Part shown: positions 1-12,329 of the stretch, piece after piece
Position numbering within the stretch: the first letter of the stretch is position 1
How the letters are laid out: each line of letters starts with the position of its first letter
Assembly: GCA_035578905.1 (NCBI GenBank)
Contig: JAQJVL010000151.1
Location: 1,573,001 to 1,637,000, forward strand
DNA from: Stictocephala bisonia
Lineage: Eukaryota > Arthropoda > Insecta > Hemiptera > Membracidae
Direction of reading: 5' to 3'
Length of the DNA stretch: 64,000 nt
Notes under the pieces: model-generated
Databases searched by the model: none
What the model was told of the DNA's origin: nothing
Seen by the model: the letters and a program-made list of their open reading frames with translations, nothing else
Position numbers and translations under genes: made by a program

Positions 1-39
1 TTAACAATTAATTATCTTTCACAACTTATTTTACTAGCA

Positions 40-700
40 GGCATCTTCATCCGTTGACGTTTATCTTTTCACGATCGTCCGTCACAGTCTCCTACATTTT
101 TTACTTTCCCTCCAGATTTCTACTTCCTCCTTTCGTCTTTACGTAATGTATCTTTTCTCCACATCCTTCTACACTTGGTTCTCCCACATTCATCTACATT
201 ATCCAGGACTATTGTCGGCAATGTATTATTTCCCATCCTCTTCACATACCCCGTCATTGTATTCTTCTTTTTCCATTTTCTTTTTTATCGATATCATTTC
301 CAGCCTTACCCCGGTTACTTCATTGCTTAGTGCTTATTTTACCTCTTCTGCTAGTTTTCGCATTTCTCTAAAAAATCTCATTTCTGGTGTCTGCAATCTG
401 CTTAAATTTACTTTTACGTAACTTGTTGTCTATCTCCACATTTCCCTGTCATACAAAACATTGGTTTATAATACATCTTTTTCGTCAATATATCGTTCAC
501 TTTCCAATTCCATAAAATTTATTTACCATATTACTGCCCAATCTTCCATGTTCTATTTCCTGTCTATTTTATTATTTTGTCCTTATTTATTATTTTACCC
601 CCTAGACGACGAAATTCATGTAAATTTTCCAGGTCATACATTTTCAATGTTACAATTTGTTTCTTCCTTCTGTTCTCCCTGCCTTCATTAACTTAATTTT
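40..700 (-). mobile_element. Badly decayed non-LTR retrotransposon fragment (reverse transcriptase C-terminus)
   Basis: The plus strand is strongly pyrimidine-rich, so the minus strand is purine-rich like a LINE coding strand. Scattered minus-strand frames contain pieces resembling the tail of LINE reverse transcriptases, for example a segment near 350-400 reading like the 'Q..EMRF.R.' motif. Every frame is broken by stops. The clade cannot be assigned. The alternative is chance purine bias. Confidence 0.35.
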
Positions 701-2380
701 TTTATGCTCATTTCTAAGCCATACTTGCGACTTGTTACGGCCATGACTTTAGACAAAGGTTGGGACGTTATATGTAGTAAAGATGGAAATTTCTAAAATT
801 TTTTAACAATTTTAAGTTTGTTTCAAGCTATCAACAAAAAGTTTAAAAATAAACCAGCTTCTTAAGGTAAAAAATAATGACTAATTTGGAAATATAACGC
901 ATATTAGTACAAAGTCGAGAGTAAGACTAACGAAGATATTTTCTTTCTGTGTCAGTGGCTTTTCAATTTTTGTTTAGCGATAATTTTTTATACAAGTGAA
1001 CTTTTGCAATAAGATATCTCGAATGTCCGCTTGGTGATGTACAGTTTTGCCGTTAATTTTTATTTTTATCTTTTTGTTATGTTTTTATTTTTGTTCTTAT
1101 ATTAAGAGTATACTGTAGAAGTATTCTAAAGGAGTTTTTCTATTCATTTCCTGAAATTATTATATAACTACAAAACGCAACTTTTGAAGACAACAAATAG
1201 TAAAATAAAATAATAATATTTAATGTCTTCACTTAAAATAAGTATTAATTAAAATATGTAGGAAAAATTAAATCAGTTAAACAATATTAAAAATCAATTA
1301 GTACGGAAAATAGTAGTTAGTATGTTTTTGAAGTTCATAACACTTAAAATCTTAAATTTAACACAAGAAATTCATGTTAAAGTAATTTTACATGTTTTTA
1401 TGCGGTACATTTTTTTATTTCTTATATTTATTGGTAAATAATTAAAACTTTTGAATGGATTGTTTTCATATCCATTTAATAGTTTGCTATGTATATGATA
1501 ATGGAAAACAATTATTTGAGTATAGAAATTAGAACATGAAAAAATGATATTGGGGGCTTTAATAATGTACTAGGCTATAATTAAAAATATATTCATTACT
1601 AGCTGTACTGGAAACAAAATTATAATTTTCACACCGGTTATGCTCTTTAATCTAAGCATTCTTTTGGTTGTGGATGATGATGATTTAAATTCAGTTATGA
1701 AATACTAGCGTACATTAATTGTATATTTATTATATGAACTTTTAAGACATTTGGTATATTATTATATATTTTCTGTATACGAAAGAAAATTCTTATTTTA
1801 TCTATAAATATGAAAGTCAAAACCCGTTGGCAGACTGATCACAGTTAAAAAAAAACTATAATATTTTGTAGGATGAAACTAGGTAAAGACGTTTATAGGC
1901 TTTAGGTTCGTACTAAGAAGATATTGTAAAATATGTGTAATCAAGCTAAAATTAGGTATATAATAAACAATATGTCCCGATACCAGCCAATCAGAGCATT
2001 TGTTACCATCCACAATGAAATGAGAGAGCTTATGTTGGTACAAATCAATAATGATTTATTTCCATTTACAATAAACATCTACAATAATACAGAAGTTGGT
2101 TGTAAATTTATCTGGCCACTTTTAGTAATTCGGCAAGCTGTTATACAATTTTATAAACATTTGTTGAGATAAGATGTTATTTTCGAACAATTTAAGCTTG
2201 CAACGTAAAGGAATATTACACGAGTGACAGGGTTGGCACGCGAAGTGTGCGAGGGGTCCCCAATTATAATTTATAACATTTCATTAGTGTATTAATGTTC
2301 TATCTAGCAATTAAATATTCACGACTAAACCTGTTTTTGATCCACCAATGAATGTTAGCAATATACATATATAATTACAC
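701..2380. other. AT-rich stretch without recognisable gene
   Basis: Low-GC sequence with no convincing coding frame. The short plus-strand ORF at 1933-2172 has no recognisable domain and no support. If the LRR gene upstream on the minus strand continues past 2764, its terminal exons should lie here or below position 1, but no cysteine-rich C-terminal cap could be recognised. Confidence 0.5.
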
Positions 2381-2690
2381 TACAAGTAACGTCACACAAC
2401 ACAAATTTATTACAATATAAGCAAAAAATGCACAAATATATTACAATACAAGTACAAAATGCACAAATATTATGGTGATCGATTTCGGTGAACCACGCTC
2501 ACCTTCCTCAGACCAGAGGGATTCATAAAATAAGGGATTATTTTGTGAATCCCTCTGGTCTGAGGAAGGTGAGCGTGGTTCACCGAAATCGATCACCATA
2601 ATATTTGTGCATTTTGTACTTGTATTGTAATATATTTGTGCATTTTGTGCTTATATTGTAATAAATTTGTGTTGTGTGACGTTTACTTGT
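2381..2690. mobile_element. Near-perfect 310-bp palindromic foldback element (family A, copy 1)
   Basis: Two arms, 2381-2533 and 2538-2690, are reverse complements around a four-base loop (GGGA at 2534-2537). The inner ~60 bp of each arm match with one visible mismatch; the outer parts differ by a few substitutions and small indels. Ends read TACAAGTAACGTCAC and its near complement. It carries no ORF. It looks like a non-autonomous hairpin (MITE-like) element. Degenerate relatives lie at 10756-10912 and 11937-12121. No clear target duplication was found. Confidence 0.8.
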
Positions 2691-2810
2691 ACTGTATATG
2701 TACCAACACGTATTATGCTAATTAAAAAACTATATATAATTACAGACAGTGGAGGGACCTAACCTGAGTGATGTGGTGCCTTGAAGAACTGTCGCCAGTT
2801 GAAGCCACGG

Positions 2811-2948
2811 TCAGCTATGAATATATAGTACAGATAGTGAAGGAAGAACTGCTAGGCTGCCAGGATCCCACCTCTGGAGCTTCGTCAACCCGGTGAGAGA
2901 CAGGATCTGCAGCTGAGTGAGACCGAGGAAGGACTCAGCAGTCAGAAT
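2811..2948 (-). CDS. Chaoptin-like LRR gene, exon 5 (last recognisable exon, possibly broken)
   Basis: The minus strand has an acceptor (TATGATGCAG) ending at 2949 and then 45 codons of LRR sequence with the pattern LQILSLTGLTKLQ and LPSLSVLYIHS. It is in phase 0 with the donor of the large exon at 4345. The matching region of chaoptin lies near the C-terminal end of the LRR run. Reading stops at a TGA at 2813-2811, well before the expected C-terminal cysteine cap. Downstream bases to 2764 still look exonic in another frame and are followed by a donor-like CAG|GTTAGG, so either a frameshift/nonsense change or a missed splice site is likely. The reading as an LRR exon is good; the 3' end is uncertain. 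Confidence 0.65.
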   Translation of the reverse strand: MLTAESFLGLTQLQILSLTGLTKLQRWDPGSLAVLPSLSVLYIHS

Positions 2949-3208
2949 CTGCATCATAAAGTACTTTAGAGAAAGTATAAATGTTAGTATTGTCATGAAG
3001 ACATATTATTCTTCATTAGTAAGACATAGATCGTAAAGATATGGGTGAATATGAGAGGAAAATGAATGTGAGGAGTGTAAATGAACGCGTGTAGTCATTG
3101 TTGCTAGGGTCGGCTGTCTCTTAGAAAGCAATTTATTAATAGCCCAATAATCAGGGCAACTAAGAGATCTACAGATTTACGTGGCATCCGACTACGTAGT
3201 ATTGGTCT

Positions 3209-3372
3209 GATTGACGTGTGAGTAACAGGTTGTCACAAGATACCCAGTTGATTGACGTGTGAGTAACAGGTTGTCACAAGATACCCAGTTGATTGACGTG
3301 TGAGTAACAGGTTGTCACAAGATGCCCAGTTTATTGACGTGTGAGTAACAGGTTGTCACAAGATACCCAGTT
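3209..3372. repeat. 41-bp tandem repeat, 4 copies
   Basis: Four consecutive units of 41 bp, each beginning GATTGACGTGTGAGTAAC and nearly identical (one unit has GATGCCC instead of GATACCC). The array lies in the intron between LRR exons 4 and 5. Confidence 0.95.
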
Positions 3373-4344
3373 ATCTCTCCTATGCAATGTCCTGACCCTG
3401 CCTACCATCTAACATGGACTGTGGTACATGAATTGTACATTTATTATATGAACTTTTTGAACTGACAGCGTTTAGTATATCATTATATCTTTTCTGTATA
3501 CGAGAGAGGTCAGGGGTGACTTCTCTAGTAGTGTCCACGCCGATGGAAACCATTGAGTGGACGCCATGTCGGCAGAGTACCAAGCATACAACCTATCACC
3601 TACAATCTCCACAGCACTTGGACCCCAAGTAGCTGGGTAACAGTACTGTCCCATCAGTGCTGACATATTAATCAAAATTATATGAAAAAAACATTAAATA
3701 TGATAATGTTTCATACTCTAATACTTGAATGATATATACTATCGTATTATGAATTAGAATATAAAAACATATCTATATTACTGCATTTAATATTGAAGAC
3801 ATTTGTGCTCAAATAATCCTTCGCAATTAGCATAACTCATGAATGTTAAAGATCGAAATAAGTCGCCACTTGTAGTAGTCAGACTTTGATTGTGTTATTA
3901 ACTCTCTCCGACGAACTAATCTCCCTGTCTACTCCTCTGACACATCGGCAAGTCTATGACACCTGCCAATATCACCAGCTTTGAGAGACGAGAGTTAACA
4001 AATTTGACGGTTTGAACGCTTCAAATCAAATTTAAATATTTTACCATATCACAAGTAGGCCTACATTAGCAATATTAAATAATAGACTCTTTCTAATGAT
4101 AATTTGTTTACTTTTATGGGCCAATTAAATAAATAATTGCTAGTTGTAAGTTAGCGTTTTTCTATTTTTGTATAACTTATACATGCTTAATTGCAGATAC
4201 TTTTATCTATGCACGAAATTTAATAGTTCTAAGCTTAGTCTTTTGAAATGTAACACTATAAAATAATTTGTATTTTTTTAATTTGTTCGGAAATAAGTTT
4301 TAAATACATTTTATTACTAGTACAAATTATAAAAACCTTACTAC
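3373..4344. other. Intronic sequence of the LRR gene, no separate gene seen
   Basis: AT-rich. Two overlapping minus-strand frames at 3380-3675 are open for 67 codons each but have no LRR pattern, no known domain and no fitting splice phase, so they are not called. Confidence 0.5.
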
Positions 4345-6808
4345 CTTAATAGGATTAAGAGACAGATCCAGATGTTTCAGAAGAGGAACAGCAGCCCAGC
4401 AATGAGAAGGAGGGCTTGTGAACTTGTTAGCTCGGAGGATGAGAGTTTTTAGTGTAGGAAAACTTTCAACCGAAGATACTGGAAGATCATCTAGATAGTT
4501 TCCCGTTAAGTTAAGATGCGTTAGTTTTGGTAGCGGAAATAGAGGCGCAGTTCTTAGTCCTGTTAGTGACAAGTCCAGGTGATGCAGTTTAGGAATATAA
4601 TGAAATAGCTCTTTGAAGTTAGATGTGAGTGGATTTTTGCATAGTTTTAGGTCCAACAGGTTGCCCAGGCTTGTGAATACGTTGTCAGGGAGAATGTTGA
4701 GCTTGTTGCGGCAGAGATTCAGGCTCGTGAGGAACTGTGTCTCGTGGAACATGGTGCTGTCAATACGATCTATTTGATTGTAGGACACGTCCAAGAACCT
4801 CAAGGTAAACCCGACGTCACCCAATGAATGGCTTGGGAAAACAACAAACTCATTGTTCGAAAGGTCCAACCTTTCAATTCTTGTATTTTGGAACAAATCT
4901 CTGGTCAACACCCTTATATGGTTTGATGAAAGATCCACAACTCTGAGGTTAGAGCAGCTGTAGAATTGGGAAGACTGCAACGTCTTCAGGTGATTGTGCG
5001 AAAAATCCAAAACTTGCAAACTACTCAGACCTAAGAACGCTTTCCGTCTCACACTGATGATTCCATTATGTTGAAGGTTCAACACTTCAAGGTGGCTCAT
5101 GTTAGCTAAACTTAATGGATGGATAATACTAATCATATTGTACCCGAGGTTTATTCGGGTAAGCGAAGCAGCTAAATGGCTTAAAAATTGGGACGGTACT
5201 TCATTCAGCCTGTTGTGACTTGCATCTAAAATGCTAATCTTAGGAGAAGATCTACGCTTGCTGTAATTGAGTAAAGATATTTCATTTCTTGATATATTCA
5301 AGACCATTGATACCTTTATAGATACATTTTCGAATATGTCTAAAGATAACTCTCGTAACTCATTCAATTGTAAATCGAGTTTGTTAAGGTAAGAAATGTT
5401 CACGAACGCACTCAAATCAATTGTACTTATCTTGTTCTGAGATAACACTATTTTCATTAGATTGGGTAAATGAGCAAATGTTTTAGAAGAAATGATTCTG
5501 ATATTGTTACCGGTCAGTACTACGGTCTGGAGACTACTCAAAGAGAAGAACGTCAACGGATCCAGTTTATTAATGTGATTGTATGACAAGTGAATGTCCC
5601 TTAAATTGTGGTGGATGGTGGCGTTAAAAAGATTGCTTGGGATTTCGGTTAATTTGTTTGAATCAAGGTTGAGGTATTGCAATTTGGTGAAGGAACTTAG
5701 AGCTCTTGATGTTATGAGCCTAAGATCATTATTGTCTAATGCTAGCCACATGATAGACGTTAAAGGTTGAAGTATATCTTCTGGAAAATCATCTCTATGA
5801 AGTCCAAAACTTAACTCCAAACTCTCCAAGCTCAAAGATAGATCGTTGAATGTGTCAGGCTCGACGTCAACTATTTTATTGAAAGAAATACTGATCTCTC
5901 TCAAATGAGGTGTATTGTTGAATGTACCACTGTTTAGTCTCATTATTTTATTATTGTTTAACAATAAAGTGTCTATGTATTCTCCCCACCCAATGAAATC
6001 TTCAGACTCAATGTCACTGATAAGGTTGTAGCCAAGGTTCAAATGTCGTAGTTTTGAACAATTTTCTAAAGCATATTTTGGTATTCTTTGAAGTTGGTTA
6101 TTTGCGAGAGAAAGTGCTTTTAGTGTGCTCGTGAAGCCGAAAAATGCATCTCTGTGTATTTCAGATATTTTATTAAAAGGTATGTACAAATATTTAATTT
6201 TTTTAAGTCCACTTAATCCTGATGGGAAAGTTGACAGTAAATTTCTTTCAAGGTCTAAATATTCCAGGGATTCTTCTAAACCTACAAAGGCAAAGTCTGA
6301 TATGTTTGCTATTTTATTCTTTGCCAAAATAATTCTACCTGCTATAATATCACTGAACACTTTATCGCCTAAGGTCGAAATTTCGTTCGAGTCTAAGCTC
6401 AAATCCCGGATTTGTAAGGAGCCGTTAAATATTCCACGCACTTGAGTTATAAAGTTATCACCTAAGTCCAACTTTTCTAGTTGTTTCCTCTTCTTGAGTG
6501 AGTATGTTGGAATCTTGTGAATGTAGTTGCCTCTGAGACACAGTCTTGAGAGTTTCTCTAGTGGATCAAGGTGCGGGACCTCCGATAAGTAGTTATGTTG
6601 AACACTCAACATCTGTACTGATGGTGGCAGTCTATCTGTATCCAGAGTCCTCAGTTGGTTGCTATCTAAGTTCAACCAAGACAGGTAACGTAGATACACC
6701 AGTGCCAGCTGTGGTAACTCCTGGAGGTCGTTCTCGCCGAGGAACAAGGTGTCTAGGGTGTCCTTCAGGTGACCCCAATCTTCCTCCCTCAAGGAAGATA
6801 TATGATTG
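4345..6808 (-). CDS. Chaoptin-like LRR protein, large exon 4
   Basis: This exon carries the bulk of a leucine-rich-repeat cell-surface protein: 2,464 bp (one base plus 821 codons) with no stop. Roughly thirty tandem LRRs of about 24 residues follow LxxLxLxxNxIxxI..xxF throughout. The acceptor is TTTTTCTCCAG before 6808 and the donor AAG|GTAGTA after 4345. Joining to exon 3 rebuilds an LRR across the junction, which supports the phase. Order and spacing resemble chaoptin, the arthropod photoreceptor adhesion protein in which LRRs mediate homophilic contact at the rhabdomere membrane. Many N-x-S/T sites fit an extracellular protein. The long open frame argues that coding constraint lasted until recently. 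It could be another chaoptin-related LRR paralogue rather than the orthologue. Confidence 0.88.
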
Positions 6809-7690
6809 CTGGAGAAAAATAACTATTGTTAACATAAAAACGAGTAAGCTTATTTCTTAAAATCTACTACTATACAATATTTTACTTCATGTTAAAAAAT
6901 TAACAGAAACTTTCCCTACAAATTAATTTACTGTTATGTTCACAAAGTAGAGCCAGAATTTCTAAGTGTACTTTTAAAGACGACACTGTCAAATATGGCT
7001 GTGAATCAGTACACAAGAGCAAACTTGCACCACCTGAAAATGCATTATTTAGTTTAATACATATTTTGGAGTTAATTTTCCTTTTCAAAATTGCATTTCG
7101 AGATCAATGACTGCGTCTTAAATATCATAGATCACTTTATCACATACCATAATATTTCCATCTTGGATAATGCTGTAGTTCAATTTAAAACAAAATAATA
7201 ATCATGATACATAAAAGTGTTATGAGAAGACCTATACATAACACTTAATAAAAGTAATATTTGTATGTATTTTATTAAAAGGAAAATTTATCCATGTGAT
7301 GTATTATATTGTTCAGAGGTCAAAATATCAAATGAACACCTGTAGACTATCATTTTGGTCACTTGAATTATACAAGATTTTTTTAAGTTGTTTATCCAAG
7401 ACGATAATAATCGTGCTTTGTTACAAAGAGCTTAGTTATATAGCCGTACAAATTTAAAAGTAATTATAAATTCAAGTTGATAGATATGTACAGAATTACA
7501 GACATAGACTAAAATAAAAATGAAACTTTTAAATGGCTGCATCTGCTCTGCAGAATCTTGCGCAGCAAATTTTTAATCTATAAAGTCCTAAAACAGAATC
7601 TTCAAAAATGATAAAACATATAGTCCTCTATGGATCAAATTAACTCACAGTAAAAATTAATCGCTTTCAAATATAAAATACTAAGAACAA
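6809..7690. other. LRR-gene intron, no gene seen
   Basis: AT-rich with short unsupported frames only, for example 6900-7088 minus. Confidence 0.5.
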
Positions 7691-8045
7691 TATATGAATC
7701 AGTGAAAGGAAGGGATCGTGGAATCGGTGGAAAATCACAAACAACAAGGAACTTAGATAACCATTTTCTAAGGCAGACATAGTCGCAGAGGATAAGACCA
7801 GAACACTAAGATACAGGTAGGAGGGAAGACCTGTTGAACATTTCGATGTCAGGAGACCAACGGGTATGAGACCACCAGGAAGATTTAGAAGGGCAGATGG
7901 ACACTAGGATGGTATTGGAATCATGCAGGACATGCAGAAGTAGAGAGGGACAAGCTGTTAGCGATGCCAAACCCCCACCTTGCTCAAGCCATATGACCTT
8001 TACGGTTTGAGTGGCCGCGAAGGTAAGATAAAGGAGGTAGACATA
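7690..8045 (+). mobile_element. Possible decayed LINE 3' fragment
   Basis: Higher GC than its surroundings. A broken plus-strand frame around 7815-7900 reads RRPTGMRPPGRFRRADGH, like the basic tail found at the C-terminus of many endonuclease-type LINE reverse transcriptases, followed by a tail-like segment near 7950. Several stops interrupt it. Weak call. Confidence 0.35.
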
Positions 8046-8117
8046 TATAAAGTTATAAACGTTATCAAAGCTACAGTAATAACACAGACATGATTGTATA
8101 ATAATAGTTACTATCAC

Positions 8118-8228
8118 CTCTGGAGATTTAGCCAGTTAAGTGCTTGTAGAAATCAAAGAGCCTCCAGTGGAAGATCGTTCAGCTGATTTTGACTAAGGTC
8201 CAGCGACCGCAAAGTGATTGCCATGCTC
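8118..8228 (-). pseudogene. Chaoptin-like LRR gene, exon 3 with in-frame TGA
   Basis: The acceptor CTCTTTCCAG ends at 8229 and the donor AG|GTGATA follows 8118. The 111-bp exon encodes one and a half LRRs (LRSLDLSQNQLNDLPLEAL, then a stop, then FLQALNWLNLQ). The TGA lies at 8155-8153, codon 125 of the phased product, where an LRR residue is expected. A CGA-to-TGA transition would explain it. Phases match both neighbours (one base at the start, two at the end). Because the length is a multiple of three, skipping this exon joins exons 2 and 4 in frame. So the gene may be newly inactive, the exon may be a skippable cassette, or the base may be a polymorphism or assembly error. Confidence 0.75.
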
Positions 8229-8554
8229 CTGGAAAGAGCCAATAATCATATTGAGTGATATATATTATAAGTATATCAGCTGCAGTTAAGTTAAAACTAG
8301 TGTATGAGTTAAGGCATTGATTTTATAAACAAACAGATTTCCCATCCAATGTTAAATTTTTGTCTCATATCAGCTGTTTTGTGGCCCATTGTGATGCGGT
8401 AGTGTAGTCCCATGTAAATGTAATGCAGATAAACCAGCTGTGGTTACGGGCCTCACTAACTTATTAAATTTACAGTCACAAGTATTCCTATTAGATTGGA
8501 TATCTATCTATTACAGGTGTATATAATCAAGGGTTAAGGTTATTTATTATCACC

Positions 8555-9225
8555 CCTAAGGCCATTGGAAGGAAGTCTTACAAATTTTAAATGTAAGCCT
8601 ACCTCGAGTTATACCTCAATTTAAAGGACTTCGTTTGTTCAGTACAAAAGTGCAAACCTGAGGTCAAAAGGATGACCCAGTCAGAAAATACAGGTACTTA
8701 AAGAATTTAATGTCATATAACTATTCTTAGTTATACAGCTATTTAATCATTCTGTATTTGATATTGCTGTTGTTGAGCATGCTGCTGATTTTTTCCAATC
8801 GTAATAAAATACTGCGTTATAAAAGTAACTATTTCATTTATCAAACAAAAAAATAAGAAAAATTATTAAAACACTTTTGACAGTAAAACTACTTAAGCAG
8901 AATAAGCCCTTGCTCTTAAGAAGTATTATTTATAAGTTTAAAGTACATTTAATTATTTGAGGCTATATTTTCTGACTGATTCATCCTTTTGACCTTAGGT
9001 TTCCACTTTTATATTGTACAAACGAAGACCTTTAAAATAAGCAAGGTAGGATTACAATTAAACTGTTTAAGACTTCCTTTTCATCGGCCATCCCCAGGAT
9101 ATACGAAAAACAAGTAAAATATCTCTAAACGTTTGGTATGAGGACATGTAAATACAAAGTTTAATTACATTTCTTTAAATAGTTTTAAAAGTAATAAATA
9201 TATTCCAGACTTTTGTCCAACCCTG
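8555..9225. mobile_element. Foldback DNA transposon (family B), left end truncated
   Basis: Inverted arms at ~8557-8700 and ~8945-9225 flank a ~240-bp AT-rich centre. The right terminus reads CCAGACTTTTGTCCAACCCTG followed by TA. The same sequences recur in the compound element at 36958-38482, which has TA on both sides, so a Tc1/mariner-type insertion is likely. The outer ~90 bp of the left arm are missing. No transposase ORF is present. Confidence 0.75.
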
Positions 9226-10755
9226 TATATATATATATATATATATATGCTGCTTTGTTATTTTGTTGAATCCTTTTTTGTGGCATTTAAAATTAAAAAA
9301 ATAAATAAATGTTTTATAATTATTATTGTAACATAAATAGTCTTAAAATGCATTTTTCATTTTTCATATAACAGTTAAACTTTTTTTTAAACTTGTGAAC
9401 AGTTACTTGTATTGAATCCTGTTTGTAGTCAGCGTAAAAATATATTTTTATCTAACAAAAAGCATAAAGTAACAGGGAGGAGATTGAATAGAAATGAGAA
9501 CTAAAAGCGATTTAAGGAGTAAAATTGTCCAAGACACTAACTGTACTTTGACACAATAGGCGACACAAGGGCTATTGTCTTACGCAACAGCTGCTCCCCC
9601 ACCCTCCACCCTTTTGTACTAAACACTTCTCACCCACTCCCTCTTTACCCTTTTGTTTTCTTTATTCTTTTCACAATACGTACAGAATCCATAGGCGTGC
9701 TCTCAAGTACACACCGACAATAGTCTAAACACTTACTTCCCTTTGACTGGCACTAGCATATTTAGTTATATAATGCAATTTTTTATCCTAAAACTTGGCA
9801 GGTAACACATCGTAAAAACGCGCACCAAGTACTTGTCGTACTCGTTTATAGAGGTCGTATAAAAAAATGAGCAGCAATAATAATTTTTCAAAAAAAAACA
9901 CATTTGGAATATATAGCAAATCTGCGTCCTTCGTATCTTATACATTATATCCTTGTATACTGTTGGAGTAGATGCTATACGTATTTCTTGACGTCATTTA
10001 ATAATATATATTCATACAATATCTTTATTCATGGAAATATTTACAGTAATAGCCTACAATTTATATTCCGTAAGCTTTGAGTCATGAAGGTGTCTATTAT
10101 TCAGTAAGTTATTGTTAGTAATTTAAGGACATGCTCAGTGCGACAGTTTATCAATCTTCTTTAGTCTACAACTTAATTTTTGTGCTATTCTTAAACTAAA
10201 TAGACATATAATTATTATGATAAACTCTTATAATATACCGCAACTAAGTAATTATTACAGACACAGTGTCTATAAAATAAGCTAATTGTTGGTTGTTTAG
10301 CCGACGTGTTTCCTCTAAAAGTGAATAAATTCGATAAAAAAATATGAATTGTACTAACCTAGAATATAAATAAATATGTTTTATTTGCGGCATCTTGTTG
10401 TAATGTATGTGGTCCCTAAAACAACTAAGTTCAAAGTTACGTTTTAGTTTATTTATTTACCTTTGATAGACTTTGACTTATTTCACTACTTTGCTCAATT
10501 CATTCCGTATCGTACAGTTATCAATTATCATACTATGTTTAGTTGTTTCTATCTTTCTCATAAAATTTCTGACTGTCTTATACAATTACTTTTGTTTTTA
10601 CTGAACAACCACTCTCTTTGTGGGCGTTTGTTCTTAATTATACAAACAATATTAAATATATCCATCCATTCTACTAGGATTTTTCTATAGACTCCACTCT
10701 TACTTTTAATAAGTATTTTCTCAATTATCATATTACGTGTTGTTGGAAATACAAA
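9226..10755. other. Intron/intergenic AT-rich stretch
   Basis: Begins with a short (TA)n run at 9226-9248 directly against the foldback element. A local C-rich patch lies near 9590-9660. The overlapping frames at 10463-10788 have no recognisable product. Confidence 0.5.
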
Positions 10756-10912
10756 ACACGCAAACGTCACACAACACAAGTTTATCACAGCACAAGTACA
10801 AAATGTACAAATATAATGGTAATTAATTTAGGTAAACGTAATATTGGATAAAATATTTGTACATTTTGTACTTATATTATGATAAATTTGTTTTAAGTGA
10901 CGTTTATTTGTA
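10756..10912. mobile_element. Palindromic foldback element, family A copy 2 (collapsed centre)
   Basis: The outer arms match family A (AACGTCACACAACACAAG and its complement, with shared ACAAGTACAAAATG). The centre has lost most of the long inner stem of copy 1 but keeps a diverged trace near 10816-10840. It is non-coding. Confidence 0.7.
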
Positions 10913-11936
10913 TTGTATATTTTAATGTTTTGACTAGAATAAAATGTAAGAACGTTTTTTTTATTATTATAGAAGTGAAAATATTCACTTGCTTTCCTTT
11001 AATATTACAAAATAATAAAATATGAATCATTTAAACATTATCTTTAAAATTATAACTCAACAAAACGGCCTTAAATACTGTTTAATGTTGATTATAGCCG
11101 CTAATTAATGCAACGAAATGTACTAAACATGTCTCGGAATGTTACTCAAAACATAGCTGACATTCCCTAACAAAACTGAGACATTCTTTAGTCATAAGCT
11201 GAATGTTTTGTTAAATTAATTAAATTTAACTTTCAAGTAAAAATTAAAGAACATTAATATATATTTGTATTGTATGTCAGGAATATTCTCTTTTGGGAAA
11301 AAAATGTTTTTATGAGGGATTCCGTTATTCCAGAGTAATTAAATGCGTTTAAGTGAGCATACAATTCCATTGCATATGTGTATTTATAATAGTTTGTAGG
11401 ACACACAAACATTTCTTTACATCATGCCCATAATTTACGTTCGTTCAAAAGTGTGTTACGATCTTTTCATTTCCCCCTTAAAATATATGATTCTTCTTAT
11501 ACATTCATAATTATAATCTTCTTTCAATCTTTGACAATGTCAACATTTTCGTCAATATAATTTAAACTATGGTTATAATTCAGTATGTGTTTTTCTATTT
11601 TTTTGTCTTCTTTTTTTAAGGTACATCGTTTTCATTAAAATGTTTTAAATTGAATAGGGAGGTAGATATCAAAATAATCATTCAGTCTAAATTTAAATAA
11701 AATGCCTTTAAGTTCGTTTATTCATATTTACAGCAGTAATATTTATAGTCTATAACGTCTATATGTAATTCTTCACTTCATGAATGTATTTCTGATTTTA
11801 ATGAAAAGGTTCTACAGGTACTATAATTAATATTTGCTTAGATGTGAACTTTCCTAAAATTGGTGTGTTAAATATTTCAACTTAAATTTTACTTCTTAGA
11901 ATAAAATTTACTAAATTTGTTTCTCTAGTTAACATA
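10913..11936. other. AT-rich stretch, nothing recognised
   Basis: No open frame or structured element stands out. Confidence 0.5.
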
Positions 11937-12121
11937 AAACGTGTTGATGGACATAAAAACAAGGGAATGCTATAAAACATAAATGTAATATAATATAAGT
12001 ACAAAATGTGCAACGTTGTGTACTTTTTAGTAATAATAATAGTTTACTTTGTGTATAATAATAGCTGTACATTTTATGCTTACATCGTGATAAATTTGAG
12101 TAGTTTGACGTTCGCTTGATA
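11937..12121. mobile_element. Degenerate foldback element, family A copy 3
   Basis: The left side has ATATAAGTACAAAATGTGCA and the right side TGTACATTTTATGCTTACAT followed by GATAAATTTGAG and GACGTTCGCTTG, matching the arms of copies 1 and 2. It is more decayed and the ends are approximate. Confidence 0.5.
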
Positions 12122-12329
12122 TTTATTTTGAAAATTTGTTTAGTTTTAAGTTTTTCATTTTCATACCATTTATCTATCTTGTATATTTTTAAAATAAAGG
12201 AAAATTTTAAATTCGAATGGTTTATGTAAATTACTATACGGCTTTGAGATTTTTGCACAGGCAGTAATTATATTAATATAATTTCCTACAATATTTTCAC
12301 ACCACACACAAAAATTTGTTTTGATTGCT

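Noticed and set aside
3380..3675. Two 67-codon minus-strand ORFs as an extra LRR exon
   Set aside because: No LRR pattern and no matching splice phase between exons 4 and 5.
8153..8155. Selenocysteine or programmed readthrough at the TGA in LRR exon 3
   Set aside because: LRR proteins of this type are not selenoproteins and no reason for recoding is visible. Mutation or exon skipping is simpler.
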